From JBOGJG01 sp050747825 (GTDB lineage Bacteria; Acidobacteriota; UBA6911; RPQK01; JBOGJG01), in NCBI GenBank assembly GCA_050747825.1, contig JBOGJG010000461.1, forward strand, positions 1 through 7,553: a DNA stretch of 7,553 nt, written 5' to 3'. A model generated the notes under the pieces. It ran no database searches, was not told the DNA's origin, and saw only the letters and a list, made by a program, of their open reading frames with translations. The translations under genes and the position numbers were made by a program. Positions within the stretch are counted from its first letter, which is position 1; the number at the start of each line of letters is the position of its first letter. Below, one piece after another: positions 1 through 6,700 of this stretch.

Positions 1-42
1 GGTCAGCGGTCAGCGGTCAGCGGTCAGTGGTCAGTGGTCAGC
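1..42. repeat. 7-base tandem repeat array (ggtcagc/ggtcagt), six copies
   Basis: Six uninterrupted copies of a heptamer run from the window edge: three ggtcagc, two ggtcagt, one ggtcagc. The array may continue to the left. The sixth copy supplies the TGA stop (38-40, read on the minus strand) of the glycosyltransferase gene, so the array abuts and slightly enters the coding end. No function can be read from it; copy number is likely to vary by slippage. Confidence 0.9.
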
Positions 43-826
43 TCTTGGTACGATCGAGCCCATTCTTATGATAAAAATTATGATAAAAATTCGCTATTCG
101 AAGCGGAGACACTCCCAGCAGGAAACCGGCAAGGGCCACCTGGTTAATCAGTGTCGTTTTCCAGGGCCCCACATTTTGCCACCTGCGGGCGGCAGTGGTG
201 GCCGGCACGGGAGCGATGGCAATCCGTCCCCAGCGGCGCAGGCGGCGGATCAGGTCGAAATCTTCCATGATGGGAATTTCCCGAAAGCCTCGCAGTTCAT
301 GGAAGAGATCCCGGTGAAGGAACAGGGCCTGATCACCGTAGGGCACCTGCAGCCAGCGGGAGCGCCAGTTGGCGACGGTTTCAATGACGCGCAGGCTGGC
401 GGAAGCGGAGTCGAGCTGAAAGCGAAAAGCTCCGGCAACCACGCCGGGAGTATCCAGCAGCAAGTGAACATGCCTGGCGAAGGTTGCCGGCAGGACGGTG
501 TCTGCGTGCAGGAAAACAAGGATGTCTCCCTCAGCCTCTCGGGCGCCTGCATTCATCTGCACAGCCCGCCCGGCGGGGGAGAGTAAAACCCTGGCGCCAC
601 CGGCTCGGGCTGTGCTTGCGGTTTCATCCGAGCTGCCTCCATCAACCACGATGATCTCCACCCCGTCGCCTCCGGCCGCTCCCTCACGGTCGCGGCTTGG
701 ATGGGCACTTATCTCATCCGAGCCGCGACCGTAAGAGAGCGGCCCTCTTGCGGCGGCCGCTAAAACCCGGGGCAAGTGAGTCGCCTCGTTCAAAGCCGGG
801 ATGATGATGGAAATCCGCCGCTTCAT
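38..826 (-). CDS. Family 2 glycosyltransferase, TIGR04283-like
   Basis: Likely a GT-A fold glycosyltransferase acting at the cytoplasmic face of the membrane; donor and acceptor cannot be read from the sequence. The 262-residue product opens with the GT2 start ISIIIPALNEA (5-15), then EIIVVDGGSSDET (57-69), LVFLHADT (103-110) with the metal-binding HAD, and PYGDQALFLHR (162-172) followed by GFREIPIMEDFDL (180-192), the conserved ED region. These match the TIGR04283 group, which in other genomes often sits near radical-SAM, selenodomain or TVP38 genes (family knowledge). The ATG at 826 overlaps the stop of the upstream TVP38 gene (ATGA), which supports this start and translational coupling. 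Residues 28-51 are an extra segment encoded by a palindromic repeat, and NFYH is duplicated near the C-terminus. All catalytic motifs remain, so it is probably functional. Confidence 0.9.
   Translation of the reverse strand: MKRRISIIIPALNEATHLPRVLAAAARGPLSYGRGSDEISAHPSRDREGAAGGDGVEIIVVDGGSSDETASTARAGGARVLLSPAGRAVQMNAGAREAEGDILVFLHADTVLPATFARHVHLLLDTPGVVAGAFRFQLDSASASLRVIETVANWRSRWLQVPYGDQALFLHRDLFHELRGFREIPIMEDFDLIRRLRRWGRIAIAPVPATTAARRWQNVGPWKTTLINQVALAGFLLGVSPLRIANFYHNFYHKNGLDRTKS
67..90. repeat. Perfect 12-base tandem duplication in the glycosyltransferase gene
   Basis: The unit tatgataaaaat occurs twice back to back. Read on the minus strand it encodes NFYHNFYH close to the C-terminus of the glycosyltransferase. 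The length is a multiple of three, so the frame is kept. Confidence 0.85.
674..744. repeat. Palindromic repeat element inside a coding sequence
   Basis: Two 30-base arms (674-703 and 715-744) are reverse complements at 27 of 30 positions around an 11-base loop (704-714). In the minus-strand mRNA the mismatches would be two G-U wobbles and one C-A. The element encodes residues about 28-51 of the glycosyltransferase (core peptide SYGRGSDEISAHPSRDREGA). It sits between the first strand/helix and the DGGSSD strand, where relatives normally have about 20 fewer residues. It therefore looks like an in-frame insertion of a mobile or REP-like palindrome, comparable in concept to the Rickettsia palindromic elements. 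Confidence 0.85.
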
Positions 827-1503
827 GAAGCAGTCTTCCCTCCGGATTTCTTCTTGAGCTTTCCGCGGACGTAATAGATCAGGAAGCCCAAAAGGGCCGC
901 CGCGCCTGCCGCAGCCCCTATCAGGCCCCAGGGGACGGCGTCCTGAGTAAGAGCCGTGGTGACCGCGTCCACACCAACCACGTAAAGAACAGTCCCGGGC
1001 AGCATGCCCAGCCAGGACCAGAAGACATAAGTCCAGAAAGACACCTGCGTCACGCCAAATCCATAATTGAGCAGATTAAATGGGAAGATCGGAGTCAACC
1101 GGGTCAGGGCAACGATAATGGCGCCGTGTTCGCGAGTGAGGTCATCCAGCTTGCGAAATTTTTCCTGCCTGGACAGCCATTCGGCAATGGCATCCCGGGC
1201 AAGATAGCGGCTGATGAGAAAACAAAGACTCGCCCCCAGCGTTGCTGCCACGCTGACGATGATGACTCCCCGAACCGAGCCAAACAGCGCTCCTGCAGCC
1301 AGCGTCAGGGCTGAGCCGGGAATGGCTGCGATGGCCGCCCCGGCATAAATCAGGATAAAGACCACCGGCCCCCAGACGCCCATCCCCTGAATCCAGTTCT
1401 TGAGTGCGCCCAGTTGATCTCCCAGCTCATAGACGTGGGCGAGGATGAGCATGGTGAGAACCGCCAGGATGAGTACGGCGGGTTTCCAGATTTTCTTCGT
1501 CAT
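823..1503 (-). CDS. TVP38/TMEM64 family (VTT/SNARE-associated domain) membrane protein
   Basis: A 226-residue integral inner-membrane protein when started at the ATG at 1503 (MTKKIWKPAV). Hydrophobic segments lie near 8-23, 44-72, 78-98, 127-137, 155-176 and 192-212. The VTT-domain hallmarks are present: the re-entrant glycine-rich stretch IPGSALTLAAGALFGSVRG (61-79), then LTRLTPIFPFNLLNYGFG (133-150) with its conserved Arg and Pro, and the WLGMLPGT loop (164-171). DedA/TVP38 proteins are linked to lipid scrambling or transport and membrane homeostasis; the substrate here is unknown. A longer in-frame start at 1566 is rejected because its 21 extra codons lie in an intergenic palindromic repeat. 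No clear ribosome binding site is seen at 1503. Its stop overlaps the glycosyltransferase ATG, so the two form an operon. Confidence 0.88.
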   Translation of the reverse strand: MTKKIWKPAVLILAVLTMLILAHVYELGDQLGALKNWIQGMGVWGPVVFILIYAGAAIAAIPGSALTLAAGALFGSVRGVIIVSVAATLGASLCFLISRYLARDAIAEWLSRQEKFRKLDDLTREHGAIIVALTRLTPIFPFNLLNYGFGVTQVSFWTYVFWSWLGMLPGTVLYVVGVDAVTTALTQDAVPWGLIGAAAGAAALLGFLIYYVRGKLKKKSGGKTAS

Positions 1504-1516
1504 GTAAAGGCTGCTA

Positions 1517-1574
1517 AGCCACGGATTACTCGGATGGCACGGATAAACGGCATCAATCCGTGACATCCGTGGCT
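1517..1574. repeat. Intergenic palindromic repeat
   Basis: Outer arms 1517-1526 (agccacggat) and 1565-1574 (atccgtggct) are perfect reverse complements. Inner arms 1538-1544 (cacggat) and 1556-1562 (atccgtg) also pair around an 11-base loop. The left side has 11 extra unpaired bases between its arms (1527-1537) against 2 on the right. It fills much of the divergent gap and creates spurious in-frame N-terminal extensions for both flanking genes. The loop is not followed by a T-run, so it does not look like a terminator. Confidence 0.75.
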
Positions 1575-1575
1575 A

Positions 1576-1604
1576 AGAATACGTCACTGAATGTTATGGA
1601 CCAA
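1576..1604 (-). promoter_or_regulatory. Possible sigma70-type promoter for the TVP38-glycosyltransferase operon
   Basis: On the minus strand, TTGGTC (1604-1599) and TATTCT (1581-1576) are 17 bases apart, a 3/6 and 4/6 match to consensus. Transcription would begin near 1569, inside the palindromic repeat, placing that hairpin in the 5' leader. This is a weak match. A TATATT at 1613-1618 on the plus strand could serve the phosphoesterase, but no convincing -35 is visible. Confidence 0.25.
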
Positions 1605-1658
1605 GTACTTAGTATATTGTCTTTAGAAGCTTTTTTGTGCCGTGAAGGACGAGTGACG

Positions 1659-2846
1659 ATGATCGGTCCAATTTCCTGGATTTTACTTCACCTACTGGCA
1701 TCGATGGTCATCCAGCAGGCCTCCACCATGCCGCTTAAGCAGGCGCCGCTGGTATCGCTCCCCGAGACCTCCAGCGACACATTTTCGTTCATCGCCTACG
1801 GCGACGTCCAGAGCAACTATCGAGACATGCACTCGAGGCTGGTCTCGCGCATGCTGCAGGAGAATCCTGCGCTGGTCCTGAACTCCGGTGACCTGTCATC
1901 CGACGACGGACGCCATTACGACAGTGTTTTTTATCCTCCGGCAGAGGGACTGCTGAATCAAATTCCCTTCTACCCCGCTCCCGGCAATCACGATATCGCC
2001 TGGGGCAGTCCCTTCAGCCGCTACCCGTATCGGGTTTTCTTTGACCGCGTCTACGACCATCTGGGGCGGCAGCCTCAAAACAGCCATTTGCTGCAACCCG
2101 CCGGGCAGAAGCTCTGGTACAGCTTTACTTACGCCGGAGTTCTGTTTATCTCCCTCGATTCGAATCTATTCATAGACGAAGGCAGGTATGAGCGAACTCA
2201 TCGTTTTCGAAGCTATCGTGGCTATCAGCAGGAGCAAATGATCTGGCTGAAGAATGTTCTGGAGAGATCAAGCCAGGACTCGGGCATTCGCGCCAAATTT
2301 ATTTTTTTCCATCATTCTCCTTTCATAACAACGCAGACCGAACCTCTTCCGATCCTGGAGCTGGGAGGCCACCCGGGGCATGATGAGCTGCTCATCGGGA
2401 AAGCGATGGCTCCGAGTTCGGGGGCGAGAGAGCAGTACCTACTGGACCTGTTTCGGCTGCACCGGGTGACGGCGGTATTCACGGGACACGAACATTATTA
2501 CGAACGCTGGCGGGAAATCATCCGGGCCAAGGGCAGCGTCATCCACAGTCTGAACTGGCTGGTGATTGGCGGAGGCGGGGTCAGGCCGCGCGGGCATCCC
2601 AAATATCGCCCCGAAGAAATCGAAAAGGTCATGGATCAGGAATTTTATCGGGACTATATCGATCGTATTTCCCGCCTGGACTCCAGTTGGACGTCCGAGC
2701 TGCAGCATGTCTACCCGCATCCCGAAAGTTCCGAAGCTGATTTCTCCCACTATGTGGTCGTTTCGCTGAAATCCTCGGAGATCCAATTCGAGGTCAAAGA
2801 CCAGGAGGGAAGAGTCCGGGACCGCGGCAGGTTTAACTCACGATAA
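1659..2846 (+). CDS. Secreted calcineurin-like metallophosphoesterase
   Basis: A 395-residue binuclear-metal phosphoesterase (PF00149 type), predicted exported: MIGPISWILLHLLASMVI at the N-terminus resembles an uncleaved or weak signal peptide. The metal motifs appear in order: GDVQ (48-51), NSGDL (75-79), GNHD (109-112), FFHHSP (216-221) and GHEHYYER (276-283). The usual first-motif histidine (D-x-H) is glutamine, a change also seen in purple-acid-phosphatase-like members. The C-terminal part ends in a beta-rich segment (HYVVVSLKSSEIQFEVKD). The substrate is unknown. The start at 1659 is chosen because AAGGA (1645-1649) lies 9 bases upstream and the signal-like segment begins there; an in-frame GTG at 1560 lies in the palindromic repeat and is rejected. 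It faces away from the TVP38 pair and converges on the toxin-antitoxin remnant. Confidence 0.88.
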   Translation: MIGPISWILLHLLASMVIQQASTMPLKQAPLVSLPETSSDTFSFIAYGDVQSNYRDMHSRLVSRMLQENPALVLNSGDLSSDDGRHYDSVFYPPAEGLLNQIPFYPAPGNHDIAWGSPFSRYPYRVFFDRVYDHLGRQPQNSHLLQPAGQKLWYSFTYAGVLFISLDSNLFIDEGRYERTHRFRSYRGYQQEQMIWLKNVLERSSQDSGIRAKFIFFHHSPFITTQTEPLPILELGGHPGHDELLIGKAMAPSSGAREQYLLDLFRLHRVTAVFTGHEHYYERWREIIRAKGSVIHSLNWLVIGGGGVRPRGHPKYRPEEIEKVMDQEFYRDYIDRISRLDSSWTSELQHVYPHPESSEADFSHYVVVSLKSSEIQFEVKDQEGRVRDRGRFNSR

Positions 2847-2869
2847 CCAGGGAGAAGGGACGTATTCTT

Positions 2870-3210
2870 TGCAGCAGCCAGAAGGTAGTCAGTGACGAGG
2901 GCCGACAGCTTGCGTTTGAGATCCGGCCGGAGCTTTAAGAGTTTGGCTAAAGCATCTCCGGCCTCTTTCCACTGCTTATGACTTGGCGTGACAATGCGGC
3001 CCGCCTTCTCAAACGGGCCGAGCAGCGTCTCCACATGCTTCCTGCCCGCCGCAGACCCGGCTCCCGCTACTTTAGAAGTTCCTGCGCGACTACGGAGCTC
3101 AAATAAATGTCGGGAGCTTGCGTCTCCTAAAGTTCGCGCAGTACCGGAAGCGTCCCTCCACTTCGAATCAAGTCAATGTAGAGGTCCGTATCTATGAGGT
3201 ACTTCGCCAT
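2870..3210 (-). pseudogene. Decayed VapC-like PIN-domain toxin
   Basis: Reading from the ATG at 3210 gives MAKYLIDTDLYIDLIRSG, a classic PIN start with its first Asp (LIDTD), then a TAG at 3129-3127 (codon 28, where relatives have a residue such as Tyr). The same frame continues with IYLSSVVAQELL, carrying the conserved Glu, to a second TAG at 3069-3067. A frameshift nearby (about 3065-3072) is needed to resume AGAGSAAGRKHVETLLGPF and then RIVTPSHKQWKEAGDALAKL and LVTDYLLAAA, with the late conserved Asp. Recognisable similarity ends near 2870, where the usual C-terminal strand is missing. The reading frame left at 3034-2750 from a GTG is only the 3' half. An active PIN ribonuclease would cleave RNA; this copy cannot make a full product. 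Its ATG shares one base with the antitoxin stop (TAATG), the normal TA operon arrangement. Confidence 0.82.
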
Positions 3211-3401
3211 TAAAAGACTTTCTGAACGCCACCTTTTCCCGCCACCTTTTCCAGAGACTTAAGGATTTCCTTCCTAAACACCACCAGATCCAAGGCAGCA
3301 TCTATGGCTTCTGTCTCGGTCTTTGCCCCTAAGATCTCTTTAGCCTGCTGTATTTTTCTCTGATCCAGATAGTAGTTTTTCCTTCTCACGTCCGCTTTCA
3401 T
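3210..3401 (-). CDS. VapB-like ribbon-helix-helix antitoxin (intact)
   Basis: A 63-residue basic protein. A short beta-strand region (RRKNYYLD, 6-13) is followed by two helices (QRKIQQAKEILGA, then TETEAIDAALDLVVFRKEIL), the ribbon-helix-helix pattern of VapB-type antitoxins. In the family, the N-terminal part binds the operator as a dimer and the C-terminal tail (here SLEKVAGKGGVQKVF) wraps the PIN toxin. The start at 3401 has GAGGA (3413-3409) 7 bases upstream. Its TAA overlaps the ATG of the dead toxin gene by one base. A promoter and a perfect inverted repeat lie directly upstream. The frame is unbroken while its partner is a pseudogene, so it is an orphan antitoxin. Another RHH regulator is the main alternative. 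Confidence 0.78.
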   Translation of the reverse strand: MKADVRRKNYYLDQRKIQQAKEILGAKTETEAIDAALDLVVFRKEILKSLEKVAGKGGVQKVF

Positions 3402-3408
3402 GTCTTTT

Positions 3409-3413
3409 TCCTC
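3409..3413 (-). promoter_or_regulatory. Ribosome binding site of the antitoxin gene
   Basis: GAGGA on the minus strand, 7 bases before the ATG at 3401. It fixes the antitoxin start. Confidence 0.6.
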
Positions 3414-3414
3414 T

Positions 3415-3441
3415 TACGTATAGAAACTAACTTTATACGTA
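3415..3441. promoter_or_regulatory. Inverted-repeat operator candidate upstream of the antitoxin
   Basis: Perfect 8-base arms tacgtata (3415-3422) and tatacgta (3434-3441) are separated by 11 bases, so their centres are 19 bases apart, about two helical turns. The right arm overlaps the predicted -10 box and the left arm lies just past the predicted transcription start. This is the position expected for autorepression by an RHH antitoxin, but binding is inferred. Confidence 0.55.
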
Positions 3442-3459
3442 TGGTCTGGCGGAAATCAA
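3432..3459 (-). promoter_or_regulatory. Sigma70-type promoter of the antitoxin/toxin operon
   Basis: On the minus strand TTGATT (3459-3454) and TATAAA (3437-3432) are separated by 16 bases, with 4/6 and 5/6 matches to consensus. Transcription would start near 3424, leaving a short leader with the GAGGA site. It lies inside the tail of the upstream composite reading frame. Confidence 0.5.
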
Positions 3460-3681
3460 TGTTGGGCGCGCCATGGACTTTTGTCCCGGCGATGCGGCCG
3501 CGCTGGTCGATCCAGTAATAGCTGGAACTACTGCTGACTTCGAAGGTTTCGCCGGTCAGGGGATCCGGAATTTCTTCTATTCCGCGACGCACCCGACAAA
3601 ACTGATCGATCGGGATTCCTTCGACGTACTCCATCACGAAGTAGGGCTGACCATCCGCGGTAGTCCTAATGTTGCAGGCCA

Positions 3682-3745
3682 ACGAATCACACTAATCACA
3701 CGAATCCTCAGGGTCTGGATCATTCGTGTGATTAGTGTGATTCGT
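3682..3745. repeat. Perfect 24-base inverted repeat (intergenic palindrome)
   Basis: Arms 3682-3705 and 3722-3745 are exact reverse complements, with a 16-base loop (3706-3721). The arms carry internal repetition (aatcacactaatcacac). The hairpin is not followed by a T-run, so it is not a typical terminator. It belongs to a different sequence type from the palindromes at 674-744 and 1517-1574. It separates the kinase scrap from the transporter gene. Confidence 0.9.
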
Positions 3746-3758
3746 GGGCCCGACTCCC

Positions 3759-3787
3759 TTGCTTCAACTGTGCCACCCGCCAATAAT
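3759..3787 (+). promoter_or_regulatory. Possible promoter giving a leaderless transporter mRNA
   Basis: TTGCTT (3759-3764) and AATAAT (3782-3787) are 17 bases apart; the -10 matches consensus at 5/6 and the -35 at 3/6. The -10 ends 7 bases before the ATG at 3795, so transcription would start at or next to the start codon. No Shine-Dalgarno sequence is visible, which fits leaderless translation. Confidence 0.35.
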
Positions 3788-3794
3788 AGAATCG

Positions 3795-6700
3795 ATGCAG
3801 GCGAGGATCCTGTCCGCGCTCCTTCTCTTTCTTATCATAGCCACTTTCGTAATTTTAAAATCGGTTCGCGATGCGCTGTTTTTGAGCGAATATTCGGCTC
3901 GCATTCTGCCCTACTTTATGCTCGGGACTGCGGTCGCGGTGGCCGCTGGTGCCCCGCTTTTCATCAGACTTTACAAGTCTCTATCGCTCTTGCAGGCGGT
4001 CATCCTCTCATTTACAGCCTTTTACGCAGGGACTCTTTTGTTCTGGTTGGCCTTGACCTCCGGATTGCAGTGGTCCATAGCCGGGCTCTACATCTGGGTC
4101 GGCTTGTTTCAGACGCTGGCCCCGGTGCAAGCCTGGTCTGTGATCGGTGAGCGTCTCATGGTCAGGCAGGCCAAGCGATCCATTGGCCTGATCGCAGGGG
4201 GCGGCGTGGCAGGTTCAATAGCCGGAGGCTTCCTGGCCGAAGAGATAGTCGAAGGGTGGTCTGTCTCGTCCCTGCTTCCGGTTTCAGCGGGTATTATGCT
4301 GCTTGCGCTGGTGGTCGTATTGCTGCTGGCGCGAGCGGGTGAACGAAAGGAGGTTCCGGATCCTGCGATGGAGGGCCGGCAGGTGCGGCGCTCCTTTGTG
4401 GTCCTGATCCTGATAGTGGTCGCAACCGGCAGCCTGGTCACGACGTTTGCCGATTTCGAGTTCAAAGTAATCGCCCAGAACGAGCTGCCAACCGCTCGCG
4501 AGCTGGCCATCTTTTTCGGTTCCTTTTACTTCTATCTCGGCATCGCCAGTCTGTTTTTTCAACTGCTGGTCACGCCTTTTTTGATCAAGCGCCTAGGAGC
4601 TCCTGTCGGCCTGGCAATTCTTCCCGCGGCGCTGATGGTGGGAAACGTGATGGTGATCGGAGCGGCCTCCCTCCTGGCCGCCGTCGTTTTAAAGGGAAGC
4701 GAACAGCTTTTCAAGCATACTGTGGAGCGCTCTTCGCTGGAACTGGTCTACCTGGCTATGCCGGAACGGGTCAAAGTCCGGGTCAAGTCGCTGATTGACA
4801 CAGTAGGTGTGCGCTTTTCCGAGGCAGTAGCCGCAGGGGTCCTGGTTCTGCTGTTCTCGGTGGGAAACTCTTCTCTGACGGCGATTGCCGGCTTGAGCAT
4901 CCTCTTCCTGCTCATCTGGATTGTCTCCTCCATTCTCGTGGGCAGGGGGTACCCGCAGGTGCTCGAAGACTTCATTGAGCACCGGCCAGTGGACCTGGGC
5001 GCCAGCGGCAACGCTTTGGACGCCGACTTTTATCGCCTGCTTTCCGTCCGCCTGAAGAGCTCGGACCCGGAGGCGGTTACCAGCTTGCTCGAACTTTTGC
5101 ACGGAAGTGGAGACCGCCACCTGGGAGAGGAGTTGGCGCCTTTGCTGGAGCATTCCGACGCGACTATCCGCTTAAAGACGATTCGGCTGCTCTTCGATCA
5201 GAAGAAGAACATGGTGGAACGCGTCGAAAAACTGCTTTCCGATCCCGATCTGCGGGTGCGCATGGAAGCGATTCACTACATGAGTCTCCGTCTGGAAGGT
5301 CCTGAAGCTGCCAAGATGCAGCGCTTCTACGCCGACCCCAATCCCACCGTCCAGGCCGCTGCCTTCGCATTTCTCCTCAACCAGGAGGACGAGACGGCTC
5401 ATGAATTTGCCTGCACGAATTTGGAGGGAATCTGGAAGATGGCGGTAGAAGCCGGGAAAGAGGCGCCTCGACTGGAGATCGCCCACCTGCTGGAACATGT
5501 GCAGCCCTCAGACCTCTCCACGTCTCTTTACAAACGACTCTTAACGGATCCCGTCCCGGAAGTGCGCAAAGCCGTTTTACAAACCATTGAACGGACCCGC
5601 CCGCAGGGGCTGATTCCGGTTTTGATGACCCGCCTGCGCGATGCCTCCCTCACCTCGGAAGTGATGTCGGCGCTGTCGGCTTACGGCGAGTCTCTCCTTC
5701 CGCAGCTCAAAGCGACGGTCAGCGGGTCCGCTCCAGGTGAAAGAAAAAAGTTTGCGCTGAAGCTGGCGGCAAGGATTGATGGCCCGCGACCCCTTAGACT
5801 GCTGCTGGAGACGGCGCAGTCTGAGGATATCAACCTCCGCTTTTCCGCCACCAAAGCGCTCAATCGCCTGCGCAAACGGCGCTCTCTGGAAGAGGCCGAT
5901 TCCCAGTTCAGAGATCTGCTGGACAGAGAGATTGACAGCCTGAAGACGGAGCTCAGACGGTGCGGCTTGTTCTCGCCTCGCCCGGAGGGGCTCATGAGAT
6001 CAGTCTTCATTCAGCGCCAGCAGTGGGCCCGGGAACGCGTCTTTCGAGCCCTTGGACTTCTATACAATCCCGACCAGATCTACAGCGCCTATGTCTCTCT
6101 GGTGGGTGAGAGCGAACGTCGGGCCGACGCCGCTCTCGAATATCTGGATACCGTCCTGAAGCCGGAGGATCGAAATCGCATTATGGCTCTGCTGGAGTTC
6201 AGCAGCGGCGAGAGTCTCAGTCAGATCGGCGCCGAAAGCCGGCGCAGCGTGCTGCTGGAGTATCTGGACGAAGGCCAGCAGCTTGCAGTCTCAGCGGGGC
6301 TGGTGGAACTGCAGCCGGAAGAGCTCCAGTGGTGGGAACGGTCTGAAATCTCGAAAAAAGTCTTGCCCGAGATGGGCCTGGTACATGAGACTTTAAACTG
6401 GAGGTTGGCCGAGTTGGATGGATCAGAGAAGCAGGGAGAAAAGCGGAGGCTTACGACTATCCAGAAGATTGAAAATCTGGGAAAGGTGGATATTTTCTCG
6501 CGCCTCGGTCCCAATGAGCTGCTTCTGATTGCCAACCAGAGTGAGGAAGTGGAATACCAGGAGGGCGATGTGATCTATAAAGAGGGCGACCTGGCCCTGG
6601 AAATCTTCAGTCTGGTCGAAGGGACGCTCGAGCTGCAGCGGGCGTCGGGCGAGTCGCAAGTAGTCAGAGCCGGCGAGAGCTTCGGCACGCTCTCCGTATT

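Larger units (their letters stand above)
3398..3682 (-). pseudogene. Composite gene remnant: kinase scrap joined to an unrelated C-terminal tail
   Basis: An open 94-codon frame beginning at a TTG next to the palindromic repeat, with no ribosome binding site. Residues about 5-29 (DGQPYFVMEYVEGIPIDQFC) match the hinge region of bacterial serine/threonine protein kinases, but neither the ATP-binding lobe upstream nor the catalytic loop (HRD) downstream is present. From about residue 34 the sequence changes to PDPLTGETFEVSSSSSYYW and IAGTKVHGAPNIDFRQ, which has no kinase character and resembles the end of another, unidentified protein. The join is near 3580-3598. Its TGA overlaps the antitoxin ATG (ATGA). 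I consider it two fused fragments rather than a functional gene; it might be a real small gene if it is transcribed. Confidence 0.55.

Noticed and set aside
68..586. Plus-strand 172-codon frame opposite the glycosyltransferase
   Set aside because: Low-complexity antisense shadow; the minus-strand frame carries all GT2 motifs.
1504..1566. Longer N-terminus of the TVP38 protein starting at 1566
   Set aside because: The extra codons are the intergenic palindrome and would not resemble a membrane-protein start.
3682..3745. Rho-independent terminator
   Set aside because: Strong hairpin, but no T-run on either side; better described as a repeat element.
3473..4150. Plus-strand 225-codon frame overlapping the kinase scrap and the transporter start
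   Set aside because: It crosses the palindrome, runs antisense to the fragment and out of frame with the transporter, and shows no family motif.
4689..5153. Minus-strand 154-codon frame opposite the transporter
   Set aside because: Gln/Arg-rich antisense shadow with no domain; the plus strand is clearly coding.
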